A stretch of 64,000 nucleotides of DNA from Bacillota bacterium (GTDB lineage Bacteria; Bacillota; Clostridia; Lachnospirales; Lachnospiraceae): positions 1 through 64,000 of the forward strand of contig JAEZVF010000022.1 of NCBI GenBank assembly GCA_023443225.1, in the 5' to 3' direction. Positions 54,738 to 64,000 of this stretch are shown here, piece by piece; positions within the stretch are counted from its first letter, which is position 1, and each line of letters begins with the position of its first letter. The notes under the pieces were generated by a model. It made no database searches and had not been told where the DNA came from. It saw nothing but the letters and a program-made list of their open reading frames with translations. The translations under genes were made by a program, and so were the position numbers.

Positions 54738-55664
54738 CTATTCCTCTCCCAGTTTTATTCTAGGATCAACAAGCTTATACAACAAATCACAAACCAAATT
54801 CATAAGAATAATAAAAGTAGCAAGGAAAATCGTTGTTCCCATAATGACCATATAGTCTCGGCTATTGATAGCCTTAACAAAGAATCTTCCTAAACCGGGA
54901 ATGTTAAACACCTGCTCTACAACAAATCCTCCAGTCAAAACACTTGCAATCAAAGGTCCTAAATACGTAATAACTGGAATAAGAGAATTTCTTAATGCAT
55001 GCTTAAAGGTTATCATAAAATTATTAATACCTTTCGCTTTTGCGGTTCTTACATAATCCTGTCCAAGTGCTTCTAGCATACTTGATCGCATTAGCCTTGC
55101 AATATAACACATAGGATAAAAACCAAGGGTAAAGACCGGTAGAATATAGTTGGAAGCATTGCTTAAGCCAGAAGTTGGAAGCCATTTTAACTTAACTGCA
55201 AATACAATCATTGTCGTTGTCGCAACAACAAAGCCGGGAATTGATATTCCCAAGGTTGACAATATACGAATGATATTATCCTGCCATTTATTTCTTCGAA
55301 AAGCAGCCACACAACCTAGGGGTATGCCACAGGATATGGCAAATAGAATTGCAAAAACGCCAAGCTTGGCAGATATTGGAAATGATTCTTTAATAATATC
55401 TACGATCTCTCTATTCTTCTGAAGTTTATAACTTACTCCAAAATCTCCTTGCAGTAAATTTACAATGTAATTCTTATATTGAATAATCATTGGTTGATCT
55501 AACCCATACTTTGCCTTAAGCGCATTCAATACTTGTTCACTTGGTGCTTTCTCACTCATAAACGGGTCACCTGGTACCAAATTCATCACAAAAAATGTAA
55601 TTGTTGCTGCAACGAAAATGGTAAATAAAGCTGCACCTATCCGTTTCATAATATATTTTCCCAT
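54738..55664 (-). CDS. oppB: Oligopeptide ABC transporter permease
   Basis: A 308 aa membrane subunit with six helices, starting MGKYIMKRIGAALFTIFVAATITFFVMNLVPGDPF as is usual for OppB/DppB, and the loop QDYVRTAKAKGINNFMITFKHALRN. AGGGTGA precedes the ATG. First gene of the opp operon; a good promoter lies about 100 bases upstream. Confidence 0.94.
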   Translation of the reverse strand: MGKYIMKRIGAALFTIFVAATITFFVMNLVPGDPFMSEKAPSEQVLNALKAKYGLDQPMIIQYKNYIVNLLQGDFGVSYKLQKNREIVDIIKESFPISAKLGVFAILFAISCGIPLGCVAAFRRNKWQDNIIRILSTLGISIPGFVVATTTMIVFAVKLKWLPTSGLSNASNYILPVFTLGFYPMCYIARLMRSSMLEALGQDYVRTAKAKGINNFMITFKHALRNSLIPVITYLGPLIASVLTGGFVVEQVFNIPGLGRFFVKAINSRDYMVIMGTTIFLATFIILMNLVCDLLYKLVDPRIKLGEE

Positions 55665-55761
55665 ATAATCACCCTGCCTTATCGTAATGTTGAATCAACA
55701 TGTATTTAATATTATAATCTTACTTTCTTATTCTTTACAAAATTCGAGCTAATACCTTAAA

Positions 55762-55790
55762 ATAATACACAATTCGACTTATATTGTCAA
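55762..55790 (-). promoter_or_regulatory. Promoter of the opp operon
   Basis: TTGACA and TATTAT on the minus strand are 17 bases apart. Confidence 0.7.
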
Positions 55791-55875
55791 TACTAAATGA
55801 TTCGTTTTGTATGATTACTAGGAATTACCAAACTGAAATTTATATAGTCTTTTTTGATCATTTTTATAAATTGGA

Positions 55876-55904
55876 TTGATTATTTCGTTTAAAAGAGCTA
55901 TAGT
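55876..55904 (+). promoter_or_regulatory. Promoter of the small gene at 55947
   Basis: TTGATT and TATAGT are 17 bases apart. Confidence 0.5.
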
Positions 55905-55946
55905 AATAGATAGGATATTGTAATAGTTGGGGGAGGTTATACTAAC

Positions 55947-56153
55947 ATGAATTTAAATGAGCTTAGAAGAAAAAAAGATAGCGGACCTTACGATACCGCC
56001 TTAGAAAATAGCTTCGTTATGTATGATAACATGCCTTATATACGGGATGCCTCTATCTGTAACGAAGAACATCTTGGGCTTTTTGGTGGTAATATTATAA
56101 AATATTATCGTTGTAATTTATTAGATAACAAACGAATTATTGAGTTTACATGA
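55947..56153 (+). CDS. Small hypothetical protein
   Basis: A 68 aa soluble protein (MNLNELRRKKDSGPYDTALENSF..., EEHLGLFGGNIIKYYRCNLLD), not recognised. It has no signal or membrane segment. A GGGGAGG site lies about 12 bases upstream, with a promoter before it and a strong terminator after it, so it is likely expressed. It lies between the divergent opp operon and the converging enolase gene. Confidence 0.6.
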   Translation: MNLNELRRKKDSGPYDTALENSFVMYDNMPYIRDASICNEEHLGLFGGNIIKYYRCNLLDNKRIIEFT

Positions 56154-56160
56154 TAAAGAA

Positions 56161-56216
56161 AAAAACTTCTGTAAATTTAACCTGTATCAAACAGTTTAAA
56201 TTTACAGAAGTTTTTT
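56161..56216 (+). terminator. Terminator of the small gene at 55947
   Basis: AAAAACTTCTGTAAATTTAA pairs perfectly with TTAAATTTACAGAAGTTTTT around CCTGTATCAAACAGT, followed by T residues; probably bidirectional with the next hairpin. Confidence 0.9.
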
Positions 56217-56219
56217 GTA

Positions 56220-56251
56220 ATTAGCATATCTAATTCATTAGATATGCTAAT
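56220..56251. repeat. Perfect 15-base inverted repeat after eno
   Basis: ATTAGCATATCTAAT-TC-ATTAGATATGCTAAT, just past the end of eno. It may help end eno transcription or protect its 3' end. Confidence 0.7.
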
Positions 56252-56256
56252 ATTTG

Positions 56257-57573
56257 TTATTTGTCACAAATCTTAAAAGCATTTATTCCCGGATACACCG
56301 ATGATTCACCTAACTGATGTTCAATTCTAAGCAAACGGTTATATTTAGCTACACGGTCACTTCTTGAAGGTGCTCCTGTTTTAATCTGACCAGCATTCGT
56401 TGCTACAGCTATATCCGCTAAGGTGACATCTTCGGTTTCTCCTGAACGGTGAGAAACAATGGCTGTCCATCCGTTATTTTTTGCCATTTCGATCGCATCT
56501 AAAGTCTCTGTTAAGGTTCCTATCTGATTAAATTTAATTAGCACTGAGTTCGATATTCCTGAATTAATTCCTTCTTTAATCCTTTTCGTATTGGTAACAA
56601 ATAGATCGTCACCAACCAACTGTATTCTTTTACCAAGGCGGTCTGTGAGTTTTTTCCATCCGGCAAAGTCTTCTTCTGCCAAACCGTCTTCTATGGACAT
56701 AATAGGGAACCGGTTGCACAGATCTTCCAAATAGTCTATCATCTGATCAACTGTTTTGTATTCTCCTGATTTCCAGAAAAGATATTCGCCTTCTTTTCCG
56801 GCTTTTTTTGCTTCTTCATACATTTCTGTAGAAGCTACATCCATAGCAATGTAGAAATCCTTACCTGGTTGATAACCAGCTTCTGATATAGCTTTTACTA
56901 TATAGTCCAGTGCTTCATCGTCGCTTCCAAATTTTGGTGCAAATCCACCCTCATCACCAACTGCTGTAACATATCCTTCGGCCTTTAATAATTTCTTTAA
57001 GGTATGAAATACAGAAGCACTCCACTCCAAGGCCTGTGAAAAATCAGAAGCCCCTACCGGCATAATCATAAATTCCTGAATATTCAAACTAGAATCCGCA
57101 TGTTTTCCCCCATTGAGGATATTCATCATGGGTACCGGAAGTGTCTTTGCATTTACCCCTCCAATGTATTGGTATAAAGGCAGATTTAATGATTCCGCTG
57201 CCGCTTTCGCAACCGCTAAAGATACGCCCAATATTGCGTTTGCACCCAGACGACCTTTATTCTCTGTTCCATCCAGTTTTATCATTTTCAAATCAATTTC
57301 AACCTGATTTAATGCATTCATTCCAACAATCGCATCTGCTATTTCCGTATTTACATTTCGTACTGCATTAAGAACACCATTTCCCATATAACGCTTTTTA
57401 TCATTATCTCTTAATTCTACTGCTTCGAAGGCACCTGTGGATGCACCTGATGGTACCGCAGCTCTTCCAATACTTCCATCTGCTAAAACAACTTCGACCT
57501 CAACGGTTGGATTTCCTCTAGAATCCATAATTTCTCTTCCTACGACTTTTTCAATTGCATAATAATTTAACAT
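56257..57573 (-). CDS. eno: Enolase
   Basis: Converts 2-phosphoglycerate to phosphoenolpyruvate in glycolysis. Signature segments are GREIMDSRGNPTVEVEV, SGASTGAFEAVELRD, VGDEGGFAPKF, SIEDGLAEEDFAGWKKLT and VSHRSGETEDVTLADIAV. From this start the protein is 438 aa, as usual. The start at 57573 is chosen because GGAG lies five to six bases before it and homologues begin close to here; the open frame extends 28 codons further but lacks a ribosome site. Single gene. Confidence 0.97.
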   Translation of the reverse strand: MLNYYAIEKVVGREIMDSRGNPTVEVEVVLADGSIGRAAVPSGASTGAFEAVELRDNDKKRYMGNGVLNAVRNVNTEIADAIVGMNALNQVEIDLKMIKLDGTENKGRLGANAILGVSLAVAKAAAESLNLPLYQYIGGVNAKTLPVPMMNILNGGKHADSSLNIQEFMIMPVGASDFSQALEWSASVFHTLKKLLKAEGYVTAVGDEGGFAPKFGSDDEALDYIVKAISEAGYQPGKDFYIAMDVASTEMYEEAKKAGKEGEYLFWKSGEYKTVDQMIDYLEDLCNRFPIMSIEDGLAEEDFAGWKKLTDRLGKRIQLVGDDLFVTNTKRIKEGINSGISNSVLIKFNQIGTLTETLDAIEMAKNNGWTAIVSHRSGETEDVTLADIAVATNAGQIKTGAPSRSDRVAKYNRLLRIEHQLGESSVYPGINAFKICDK

Positions 57574-57668
57574 ATAATCTCCTATCTGCCCATCAAAGGC
57601 TAAAAACAATAGTTCATAATTAGTTATAGTATAAACATCGGACAAAATCATATTCATATTAACAGTTA

Positions 57669-57698
57669 TTGATACTTTTTTATACTATATGTTATACT
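57669..57698 (+). promoter_or_regulatory. Promoter of the M32 peptidase gene
   Basis: TTGATA and TATACT are 18 bases apart. Confidence 0.55.
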
Positions 57699-57785
57699 AT
57701 GTAATGGAATGAAACAGAAACATTACTGCACTTATTTTATATGTCAAAATGCTTTAAAATATTCAGAAAGGAATTTAACTATATT

Positions 57786-59333
57786 ATGTTAAAAGAATAT
57801 GACCAATTAATGAAGCGCTTGGAAAAAGTTATGGCTTTTCAAACTGCTCTTACTCTATTTGAATGGGATTCTGAAACACTTGCACCTTTAGAATCTATGG
57901 AATTGACATCAAAAACAATTGGGGTTTTATCAAATGAATATTTTACAAATCTGATTAACGATGATGTGAAAAAACTAATTAGTGCATTAAGTGAAAAGAA
58001 GAAATGGAATGAATTAGAGTTTAATCAAAAGGCAATTATAAAAAACATAAAAAAAACATACGAAGAAATGGAACACATTCCTCCTGAAGAATACCGCGCT
58101 TATAAAGAATTGACTGCGAAGGCCCCTGGTATATGGACAAAAGCAAAAAACAAGAAGAGTTTTGAGGATTTTAAAGCCTGTTTGGACGAAATTATTCAAT
58201 ATCAAAAAAAGTTTGCCGGATATCGGGCAAACTATACATCGAAACATCCAAATACAGAACAAAAGGATGTAAATAGCGTTTTGCCATATGATGTTTTATT
58301 AAATGATTTCGAAGAAGGTTTTAACATCCAAATCCTCGATGAATTCTTTCAGAAAATCAAAGAAACTGTGATACCACTACTCAAAGAAGTAACCAAGAAG
58401 AAAGATACCATCGACAAAGCTTACAATCACGAATTTTATGATATTGAAAAGCAAAAGGAATTCTGTAACTATATTTGTAGCTATGTAGGTTTTGATTTTA
58501 ACCGTGGAGTGGTAGCGGAAAGTGCTCACCCTTTTACCACCAATCTCCATAATCGAGATGTTCGAATCACAACTCATTATTATGAAAAGAATTTAGAAAG
58601 TGCAATTTTTTCAATCATCCACGAAAGCGGTCATGGTATATACGAAATGCATATCGATGATTCTATTACTCAGACACCAGTCGGCGGTGGAACATCTATG
58701 GGTATGCATGAAGCTCAATCTAGGTTTTTCGAAAATGTGATAGGAAGAAGTGAATCTTTCTGGGTACCTCTGTATCCAAAACTAGAGGCTATCTTTCCGA
58801 ATCAATTAAAAGATATCTCTTTAGACCAATTTATCAAGGGTATTAATAAAGCCACTCCAAACTTAATACGTACCGAAGCGGATGAATTAACCTACCCTCT
58901 TCATATTATGATTCGGTATGAGATTGAAAAAATGATATTTGCTGGTGAAGTAGATACAAATGATTTGCCTAAGATATGGAATCAAAAATACGAGGAATAC
59001 ATGGAAATCGCACCACAACATGATGGTGAAGGAATCCTTCAAGATATTCATTGGGCTGGTGGCGATTTTGGATATTTTCCATCTTACGCTATTGGCAGTG
59101 CGATAGCAGCTCAAATCTATTATCATATGTCTTCTATCATGCCAATAGACAAGTACCTTAGTGATGGAAACTTGACTCCTGTCCGTGAATATTTAATAAA
59201 TCATATTCATAAATATGGAGCAACAAAAAATACAAATGAAATCCTTATGGACATGATGCAAGAAGAATTAAATGTAGATTATTATATTCTCTACCTTACT
59301 GAAAAATATACGAAGCTTTATGATTTGGCATAG
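57786..59333 (+). CDS. Carboxypeptidase Taq (M32 metallopeptidase)
   Basis: A 515 aa zinc carboxypeptidase, cytosolic. The zinc motif is HESGH in SIIHESGHGIYEMH with the third ligand expected in the HEAQSRFFENVIGRS segment. Other M32 marks are HPFTTNLHNRDVRITTHYYEKN, IRTEADELTYPLHIMIRYEIEK and GGDFGYFPSYAIGSAIAAQI. The start at 57786 is preferred over one 15 codons upstream, because AAAGGA lies upstream of it and family members start at this point. No operon partner. Confidence 0.93.
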   Translation: MLKEYDQLMKRLEKVMAFQTALTLFEWDSETLAPLESMELTSKTIGVLSNEYFTNLINDDVKKLISALSEKKKWNELEFNQKAIIKNIKKTYEEMEHIPPEEYRAYKELTAKAPGIWTKAKNKKSFEDFKACLDEIIQYQKKFAGYRANYTSKHPNTEQKDVNSVLPYDVLLNDFEEGFNIQILDEFFQKIKETVIPLLKEVTKKKDTIDKAYNHEFYDIEKQKEFCNYICSYVGFDFNRGVVAESAHPFTTNLHNRDVRITTHYYEKNLESAIFSIIHESGHGIYEMHIDDSITQTPVGGGTSMGMHEAQSRFFENVIGRSESFWVPLYPKLEAIFPNQLKDISLDQFIKGINKATPNLIRTEADELTYPLHIMIRYEIEKMIFAGEVDTNDLPKIWNQKYEEYMEIAPQHDGEGILQDIHWAGGDFGYFPSYAIGSAIAAQIYYHMSSIMPIDKYLSDGNLTPVREYLINHIHKYGATKNTNEILMDMMQEELNVDYYILYLTEKYTKLYDLA

Positions 59334-59521
59334 TTAACTGCTATCGAATAGTATGTTTCGGATTTTCCATTTAACTATTGAAATACGATTGGTATTGATG
59401 TATAATTAATCATATTTACGTATAATTATTATAAATACAAAAGGAATCTGATTGAAAGAAGATCAAGAAAAGAAAGGAAATACACATCTGTAGAAAGATG
59501 CGTATGTATTAGGTGAAAAAC

Positions 59522-60895
59522 ATGAAACTCTGGGGAGGAAGATTTACAAAAGAAACAAATCAATTAGTTCATAATTTCAATGCATCCATATCCTTTGACC
59601 AAAAGTTTTTTCGTCAAGATATAGATGGTAGCATTGCACATGTGACTATGCTTGCAAAGCAGGGAATTTTAACTGATGCAGAAAAAGATGTTATTATAAA
59701 TGGTTTATCTGAAATAAAAGAAGATATCTTAAACGGTACGCTTACTATTGATGGTACTTTCGAAGATATACACAGTTTTGTGGAAGCAAATCTGATCAAA
59801 CGCATCGGAGAACCTGGTAAAAAATTGCATACAGGTAGAAGCCGTAATGATCAGGTAGCATTGGATATGAAGCTATATACAAGAGAAGAAGTAACACAGA
59901 CAGATGCATTACTAAAAGAATTACTACTCGTTCTTCATAATATTATGAAGGAAAATACAGAAACTTATATGCCGGGTTTTACTCATTTACAAAAAGCTCA
60001 ACCAATCACACTGGCTCACCATATGGGTGCGTATTTTGAAATGTTTAAGCGCGACCGATCTCGATTGGAAGATATTTACCAAAGAATGAATTTCAGTCCA
60101 ATCGGTTCCGGAGCCTTAGCCGGTACCACCTATCCACTAGACCGAACCTATACTGCAGAACTACTTGGTTTCACAGGACCCACCTTAAACAGTATGGATT
60201 CTGTATCCGATCGTGATTATCTCATTGAATACTTAAGTGCCTTATCCATTATCATGATGCATCTAAGCCGTTTTTGTGAAGAGATTATTCTATGGAATTC
60301 AAATGAATATCAGTTTGTTGAAATTGATGATGCTTACTCAACCGGAAGTAGTATCATGCCGCAGAAAAAGAACCCCGATATTGCTGAATTAGTACGTGGG
60401 AAGACCGGTCGTGTCTATGGTTCTTTACTATCTCTGCTTACAACCATGAAAGGTCTGCCATTAGCATATAACAAAGACATGCAAGAGGATAAAGAGTTGA
60501 CATTTGATGCAATGGATACGGTAAAGGGTTGTATTGCACTATTTACCGGAATGCTCTCTACTATGAAGTTTAATAAAACTTTCATGGAATCCAGTGCCAA
60601 AAATGGATTTACGAATGCTACCGATGCAGCAGATTACTTAGTAAATCACGGTGTTCCTTTCCGCGATGCCCATGGTATTGTAGGCCAGTTAGTTCTGTTT
60701 TGTATCGATAAAGGTATTTCATTGGATGATATGACCTTGGAAGAATACAAATCCATAAGCCCGGTTTTTGAAGCAGACATTTATGATGCAATTAGTCTTA
60801 AAACCTGTGTAAGCAAGCGTAATACAATAGGAGCACCTGGACAAGAGGCAATGCAACAAGTAATTGCTATGAACGAGGCTTATCTGAAGCTGTAA
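59522..60895 (+). CDS. argH: Argininosuccinate lyase
   Basis: Splits argininosuccinate into arginine and fumarate, the last step of arginine synthesis. Motifs are KLWGGRF at the start, GRSRNDQVALDM, THLQKAQPITLAHH, and the signature GSSIMPQKKNPD with the catalytic Ser. Length is 457 aa. The start at 59522 (MKLWGGRF) is chosen over a GTG three codons upstream. argG is not in the window, so this gene stands alone. Confidence 0.96.
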   Translation: MKLWGGRFTKETNQLVHNFNASISFDQKFFRQDIDGSIAHVTMLAKQGILTDAEKDVIINGLSEIKEDILNGTLTIDGTFEDIHSFVEANLIKRIGEPGKKLHTGRSRNDQVALDMKLYTREEVTQTDALLKELLLVLHNIMKENTETYMPGFTHLQKAQPITLAHHMGAYFEMFKRDRSRLEDIYQRMNFSPIGSGALAGTTYPLDRTYTAELLGFTGPTLNSMDSVSDRDYLIEYLSALSIIMMHLSRFCEEIILWNSNEYQFVEIDDAYSTGSSIMPQKKNPDIAELVRGKTGRVYGSLLSLLTTMKGLPLAYNKDMQEDKELTFDAMDTVKGCIALFTGMLSTMKFNKTFMESSAKNGFTNATDAADYLVNHGVPFRDAHGIVGQLVLFCIDKGISLDDMTLEEYKSISPVFEADIYDAISLKTCVSKRNTIGAPGQEAMQQVIAMNEAYLKL

Positions 60896-60944
60896 TATTT
60901 TTATACTATTAAGGTAATAAAAGCTCTTATAAGAACAATGTAAA

Positions 60945-60982
60945 AACGGGGATATTCTTTTTTTATAAGGAATATTCCCGTT
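60945..60982 (+). terminator. Terminator after argH
   Basis: AACGGGGATATTC pairs with GAATATTCCCGTT around a T-rich loop. Confidence 0.75.
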
Positions 60983-61076
60983 ATTATATATCGATGATTG
61001 ATAGGATGGAAGTTTAAGAAATCTGAACTGCAATCATAACTATATTTAGAATGCAAATTACCACATCGATAAGCAT

Positions 61077-61340
61077 CTATTTAATTTTCTGTATATTTTC
61101 TTCTTCCCGTAAGTAAAGAAATGATATTAGTAAAACGAAAATAAAAGTAACTAGCAAATAATTAGGCGTAGGAATCCTATTCCCCGAAAGTCCACCAATA
61201 GTAAATTGTGTCGCCATCTTGGCTGGTAGGTGAAAATAACCGTAGACATTGACTATACCTGTAATAAGAATAATGACAATACCAAGAATAGGGTTTTTCC
61301 TATATCTTGTTCCTTTTTCCTTTTCTAATTCATCACTCAT
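61077..61340 (-). CDS. Small membrane protein, DUF1648-like
   Basis: An 87 aa protein with two helices (PILGIVIILITGIVNVYGYF, YLLVTFIFVLLISFLYL) and a LPAKMATQFTIGGLSGNRIPT segment similar to the DUF1648 motif of SdpI-like proteins. GGGGGAG lies just before the ATG; the adjoining TTG is less likely. It is the third gene after an sdpR-like and an sdpI-like gene, and may extend that immunity-type unit. Confidence 0.7.
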   Translation of the reverse strand: MSDELEKEKGTRYRKNPILGIVIILITGIVNVYGYFHLPAKMATQFTIGGLSGNRIPTPNYLLVTFIFVLLISFLYLREEENIQKIK

Positions 61341-61384
61341 CAAACTCCCCCTACTTTATGACCAACTTACTATAATAATCATCT

Positions 61385-62029
61385 TTATTTATCTTTATTT
61401 ATCTTTCTGTATAATAAGTAGGAATATAAATTAATCCCAAAGATACCAAGGAGAAGTACCCCAAAAGTAAAATAATTAAAAACCGTATTTTGAATGAAAG
61501 ACATGAATACCATAAAAATTCCTGATATAGCAAATACATAGCCTCCTGCTTTATGGGTCTTTCGCCATACAAGGTCATCCGCAAGGACCCATGGGTTTTT
61601 GATTCCCACAAAATAATTGCTTTTTAACTTTGGCATGTAATTACCCATAATAATAAAAATAATACCCATGATAGCAGGAAGTAGTTTTTTAATATTAAAG
61701 TCTTTCCAAAGTACTGTTGCTACCGTCGTCCAACTAATCATTACCATTAATATGACCAAAGCTATCTGTAACATATAATAAGCCTTTCCGTGTTTCTGAT
61801 AATTTTCTCTTCTCGGATCAATCTTCGGAAGTATATCAAGCAACAATAAGATAGCAATTGGCATCAAAGCAATTAAAAATATATAATTTTTATTTGTCCA
61901 ATCATCTACCTCCCAGTTAACATCCCAATGTATCGGTATTTGCTCCGGTAGAAATGGATAAGTAAAACAAACACCTATAAAAGATAAACCAGCAATTATC
62001 CACAGAATTCTTTTGTTTGCTTTATTCAT
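61385..62029 (-). CDS. sdpI: SdpI-family membrane protein
   Basis: A 214 aa protein with six helices and the DUF1648 motif FLPEQIPIHWDVNWEVDDWTNK near the start, followed by the SdpI C-terminal domain (MGNYMPKLKSNYFVGIKNPWVLADDLVWRKTHKAGGYVF). In Bacillus the homologue protects from the SdpC toxin and signals to SdpR. The start at 62029 follows AAGGAGG by eight bases. It overlaps the ArsR-type gene. No sdpC is visible in the window. Confidence 0.85.
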   Translation of the reverse strand: MNKANKRILWIIAGLSFIGVCFTYPFLPEQIPIHWDVNWEVDDWTNKNYIFLIALMPIAILLLLDILPKIDPRRENYQKHGKAYYMLQIALVILMVMISWTTVATVLWKDFNIKKLLPAIMGIIFIIMGNYMPKLKSNYFVGIKNPWVLADDLVWRKTHKAGGYVFAISGIFMVFMSFIQNTVFNYFTFGVLLLGIFGINLYSYLLYRKINKDK

Positions 62030-62306
62030 CTTCCCCACCTCCTTTATCGCTCTTTTGTGTGAAATCAAAAAACCATTTTACTACATCTTGAAATACGGTC
62101 GTGTTCAAGGAATATATAATATTTTGCCCCTGTCTTTCGTCCATAATCAAATCTGCATTTTTTAAAATGCTAAGATGATGACTGATGGAGGGTTTACTAA
62201 TGTCGAAATAATCGGCTATTTCGCCTGCATTCCGGTCGTTTTCCGCAAGAAGCTCCAGAATCTTTCGTCTGGTAGGATCTGCTAAGGCTTTAAATGCATT
62301 GTTCAT
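62022..62306 (-). CDS. sdpR: ArsR-family regulator (SdpR-like)
   Basis: A 94 aa winged-helix repressor (FKALADPTRRKILELLAENDRNAGEIADYFDISKPSISHHLSILKNADLI) without metal-site cysteines. As in the Bacillus sdpRI operon it lies directly before, and overlaps, the sdpI-like gene, and probably represses its own operon until SdpI captures it. That mechanism is taken from the family, not shown here. Confidence 0.88.
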   Translation of the reverse strand: MNNAFKALADPTRRKILELLAENDRNAGEIADYFDISKPSISHHLSILKNADLIMDERQGQNIIYSLNTTVFQDVVKWFFDFTQKSDKGGGEDE

Positions 62307-62365
62307 AATAATCTCCCATCTTCTCTTAATCCACTAAAAAGTGCTGTTATAGTTTATCGAATGAA

Positions 62366-63961
62366 TTACAAGGCGGAGAATAATTTTTCCCCTTTTGTAG
62401 TCAAATAACGGTACAGTAATACAGACAACAATGCCACTACAACTGTTGCCACCCCATTGATTACAAGTGGGTTTACTGGCAAGGTAAAAATAAGTATAGC
62501 TGGAATGACTACAAAAATAAATCCAATGAACATACTTACAAGAACTGCTGCACTTTGTTTAATAACTGTCACTTCCGTTGTCCAATCTAACTTGGGTAAC
62601 TTCAAATTGATTATTAATCCACTAATAGCTATAAAAAATGCATATGCAGTGGGCATAGCAAGTAATATCAGCAAATCTGTCCACTGTAGTCCAATCCCAA
62701 TCGTGATTAAAATGCCATTAATGAAAATAGCAGGTATTGTGATAAGTAAATTTACAGCTATTTTACTATTAAATATGGTTTTTGGAGATACCGGTGATGA
62801 TTTTAGAATCCATAGATTCTTCCCTTCCAAAGAAATGGAAATCGCAGTAATACAGCTCATGGATACACACATGGTCACTACAATTGGTAATATACTTGTT
62901 AGAAACTTAGCACCCTGGGGTATCTCTAATATCTGTGCCAAGGATTCCGGACTTAAGAATAAGAGAGCAATTGCAGCAATCGTCATCATAATGATGCCAA
63001 ATCCAGTATTCATTACGTATAAGCTAGAGGAAAAGTATCTCTTCAATTCTTTATGAAATAAAGCCTTCAAAGGGCTTCCTTGTTCTAATTGACCAATCTT
63101 GTAATTCGCTTTTGTCCGATTAGCGACCATACTGGAATTAATACCTTTAAATAGAATACCTACGATTTGCGAATATAGTAGAAATACCAGCAAAGAAATT
63201 CCTATAAATAATACAATAGAGCTTATATTATAATTGCATAGAGCAGTCCGATACATTCTCGCCAATGGATACAAATTGTCAACCTGATTCGTGAGTGCTG
63301 CGCTCATCTCACCCATCACTTCATCTGAATCTGGAACCTGAAATGATGCTATCATGACCCCAGATAAAAATGTGATTGATATGATAAGATTAAGCAAATT
63401 ACTATGCCGGAATTTAGAGGCAATCACTGCAATACCTGTTCCGATCACTGTGGCAACCACCATCGGAACCAAAGGAACAAAGAATACTAACAAGATACTT
63501 AAAAAATAATAAACAGGTGAAGGCTTTGATAATATTCCATATACCAGATTTGCAGGAAGTATCACAATCACCGCAAATATAATATTGATAATATATAGCA
63601 GTACTAGACGACTCGCAACAATTGTGCTTGTAGTTACAGGTAAGGACATGGTTACATCGTAATCCTTGAATCCAAATACAGTACCTTTTACCTTATATAT
63701 TGTTGTAATTATAGTTATAACACAGGTTATTGCCATCATAAATTCCGGAAGCAACTCAAGCATTCCTACCAAATTTAAGGTAGTACCAATGGCGTAACTG
63801 TATAAAAATGATGCTACAGAAAGGAAAAGAAACAAGAAAATGCCAAGCGAATAATAGAGTCGCCTACTGCCCAACTTATTGCTCTTGTTATTCTTTGAAA
63901 TAAAGCTGAAATCTAATATACTACCTAATTGAACCTTTACCAAAAGCCATATATTCTTCAT
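62366..63961 (-). CDS. ABC-2 type permease-like membrane protein
   Basis: A 531 aa membrane protein with about twelve hydrophobic segments (FLFLFLSVASFLYSYAIG; LVPMVVATVIGTGIAVIAS; FIFVVIPAILIFTLPV). It resembles putative ABC exporter permeases of Clostridia, but has no sharp motif. The start at 63961 (ATG) is used; AAAGGG lies about 12 bases upstream. A partner ATPase gene would be expected just beyond the right edge of the window. Function unknown. Confidence 0.7.
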   Translation of the reverse strand: MKNIWLLVKVQLGSILDFSFISKNNKSNKLGSRRLYYSLGIFLFLFLSVASFLYSYAIGTTLNLVGMLELLPEFMMAITCVITIITTIYKVKGTVFGFKDYDVTMSLPVTTSTIVASRLVLLYIINIIFAVIVILPANLVYGILSKPSPVYYFLSILLVFFVPLVPMVVATVIGTGIAVIASKFRHSNLLNLIISITFLSGVMIASFQVPDSDEVMGEMSAALTNQVDNLYPLARMYRTALCNYNISSIVLFIGISLLVFLLYSQIVGILFKGINSSMVANRTKANYKIGQLEQGSPLKALFHKELKRYFSSSLYVMNTGFGIIMMTIAAIALLFLSPESLAQILEIPQGAKFLTSILPIVVTMCVSMSCITAISISLEGKNLWILKSSPVSPKTIFNSKIAVNLLITIPAIFINGILITIGIGLQWTDLLILLAMPTAYAFFIAISGLIINLKLPKLDWTTEVTVIKQSAAVLVSMFIGFIFVVIPAILIFTLPVNPLVINGVATVVVALLSVLLYRYLTTKGEKLFSAL

Positions 63962-64000
63962 GATAATTGCCAACCCTTTCTAATAAATATTTACTCTTCA

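Overview
The window reads as chromosome of a low-GC, anaerobic, Gram-positive Clostridia member. Several features point to a Lachnospiraceae-like host: strong AGGAGG ribosome binding sites, T-box leaders on aminoacyl-tRNA synthetase genes, luxS, a small Cys/Gly-rich 'HCB'-type membrane protein, and AIM24/TIGR00266 and YkuD-Ig proteins. This placement is an inference from gene content; no rRNA or tRNA gene was seen.

Layout. 0-13 kb: aromatic amino acid genes (tyrA-aroA, later aroC), interrupted by an IS110 remnant and an orphan alpha-toroid protein. The same stretch holds PTS enzyme I, an MltG transglycosylase, an intracellular-type subtilase, an isochorismatase-fold hydrolase and two small-protein genes. 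12-17 kb: a polyamine uptake operon (XRE-cupin regulator, potABCD). 17-20 kb: a GC-richer module of ECF sigma factor, membrane protein, ABC ATPase and permease. 20-30 kb: AIM24 protein, a large inverted-repeat element, a 2-hydroxyacid dehydrogenase, trpS with a damaged T-box leader, luxS, a chemoreceptor, two unknown small proteins, and leuS with an intact T-box. 30-37 kb: an AT-rich block on the minus strand with a second sigma/membrane/ABC/permease module next to an ATPase, a permease-M1 peptidase fusion and a permease. 37-45 kb: L,D-transpeptidase with Ig-like repeats, a heterodimeric ABC exporter, DedA and MATE proteins. 45-47 kb: a Cys-rich peptide gene followed by a radical SAM/SPASM maturase. 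47-56 kb: Ca-type P-ATPase and an opp operon. 56-64 kb: enolase, M32 carboxypeptidase, argH, an sdpR/sdpI-like operon and an ABC-2-type permease.

The best candidate for an undescribed system is the two-gene RiPP locus near 45.2-46.7 kb. It has a consensus promoter, a 58-residue precursor with nine cysteines in its last 33 residues, and a 439-residue radical SAM protein with a complete SPASM cysteine pattern and a C-terminal domain that resembles a peptide-recognition element. A terminator closes the unit. Other points for a second look are the trpS leader, which seems to have lost its specifier region by internal deletion, the paired sigma-ABC modules of different base composition, and non-coding repeats near 21 kb and 51.5 kb.

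Most genes are ordinary housekeeping or transport genes. Many gene ends carry clear hairpin terminators, several of them between converging genes. Start codons were chosen by ribosome binding site position and family length; several lie downstream of the longest open frame, and GTG or TTG starts are proposed in a few cases.
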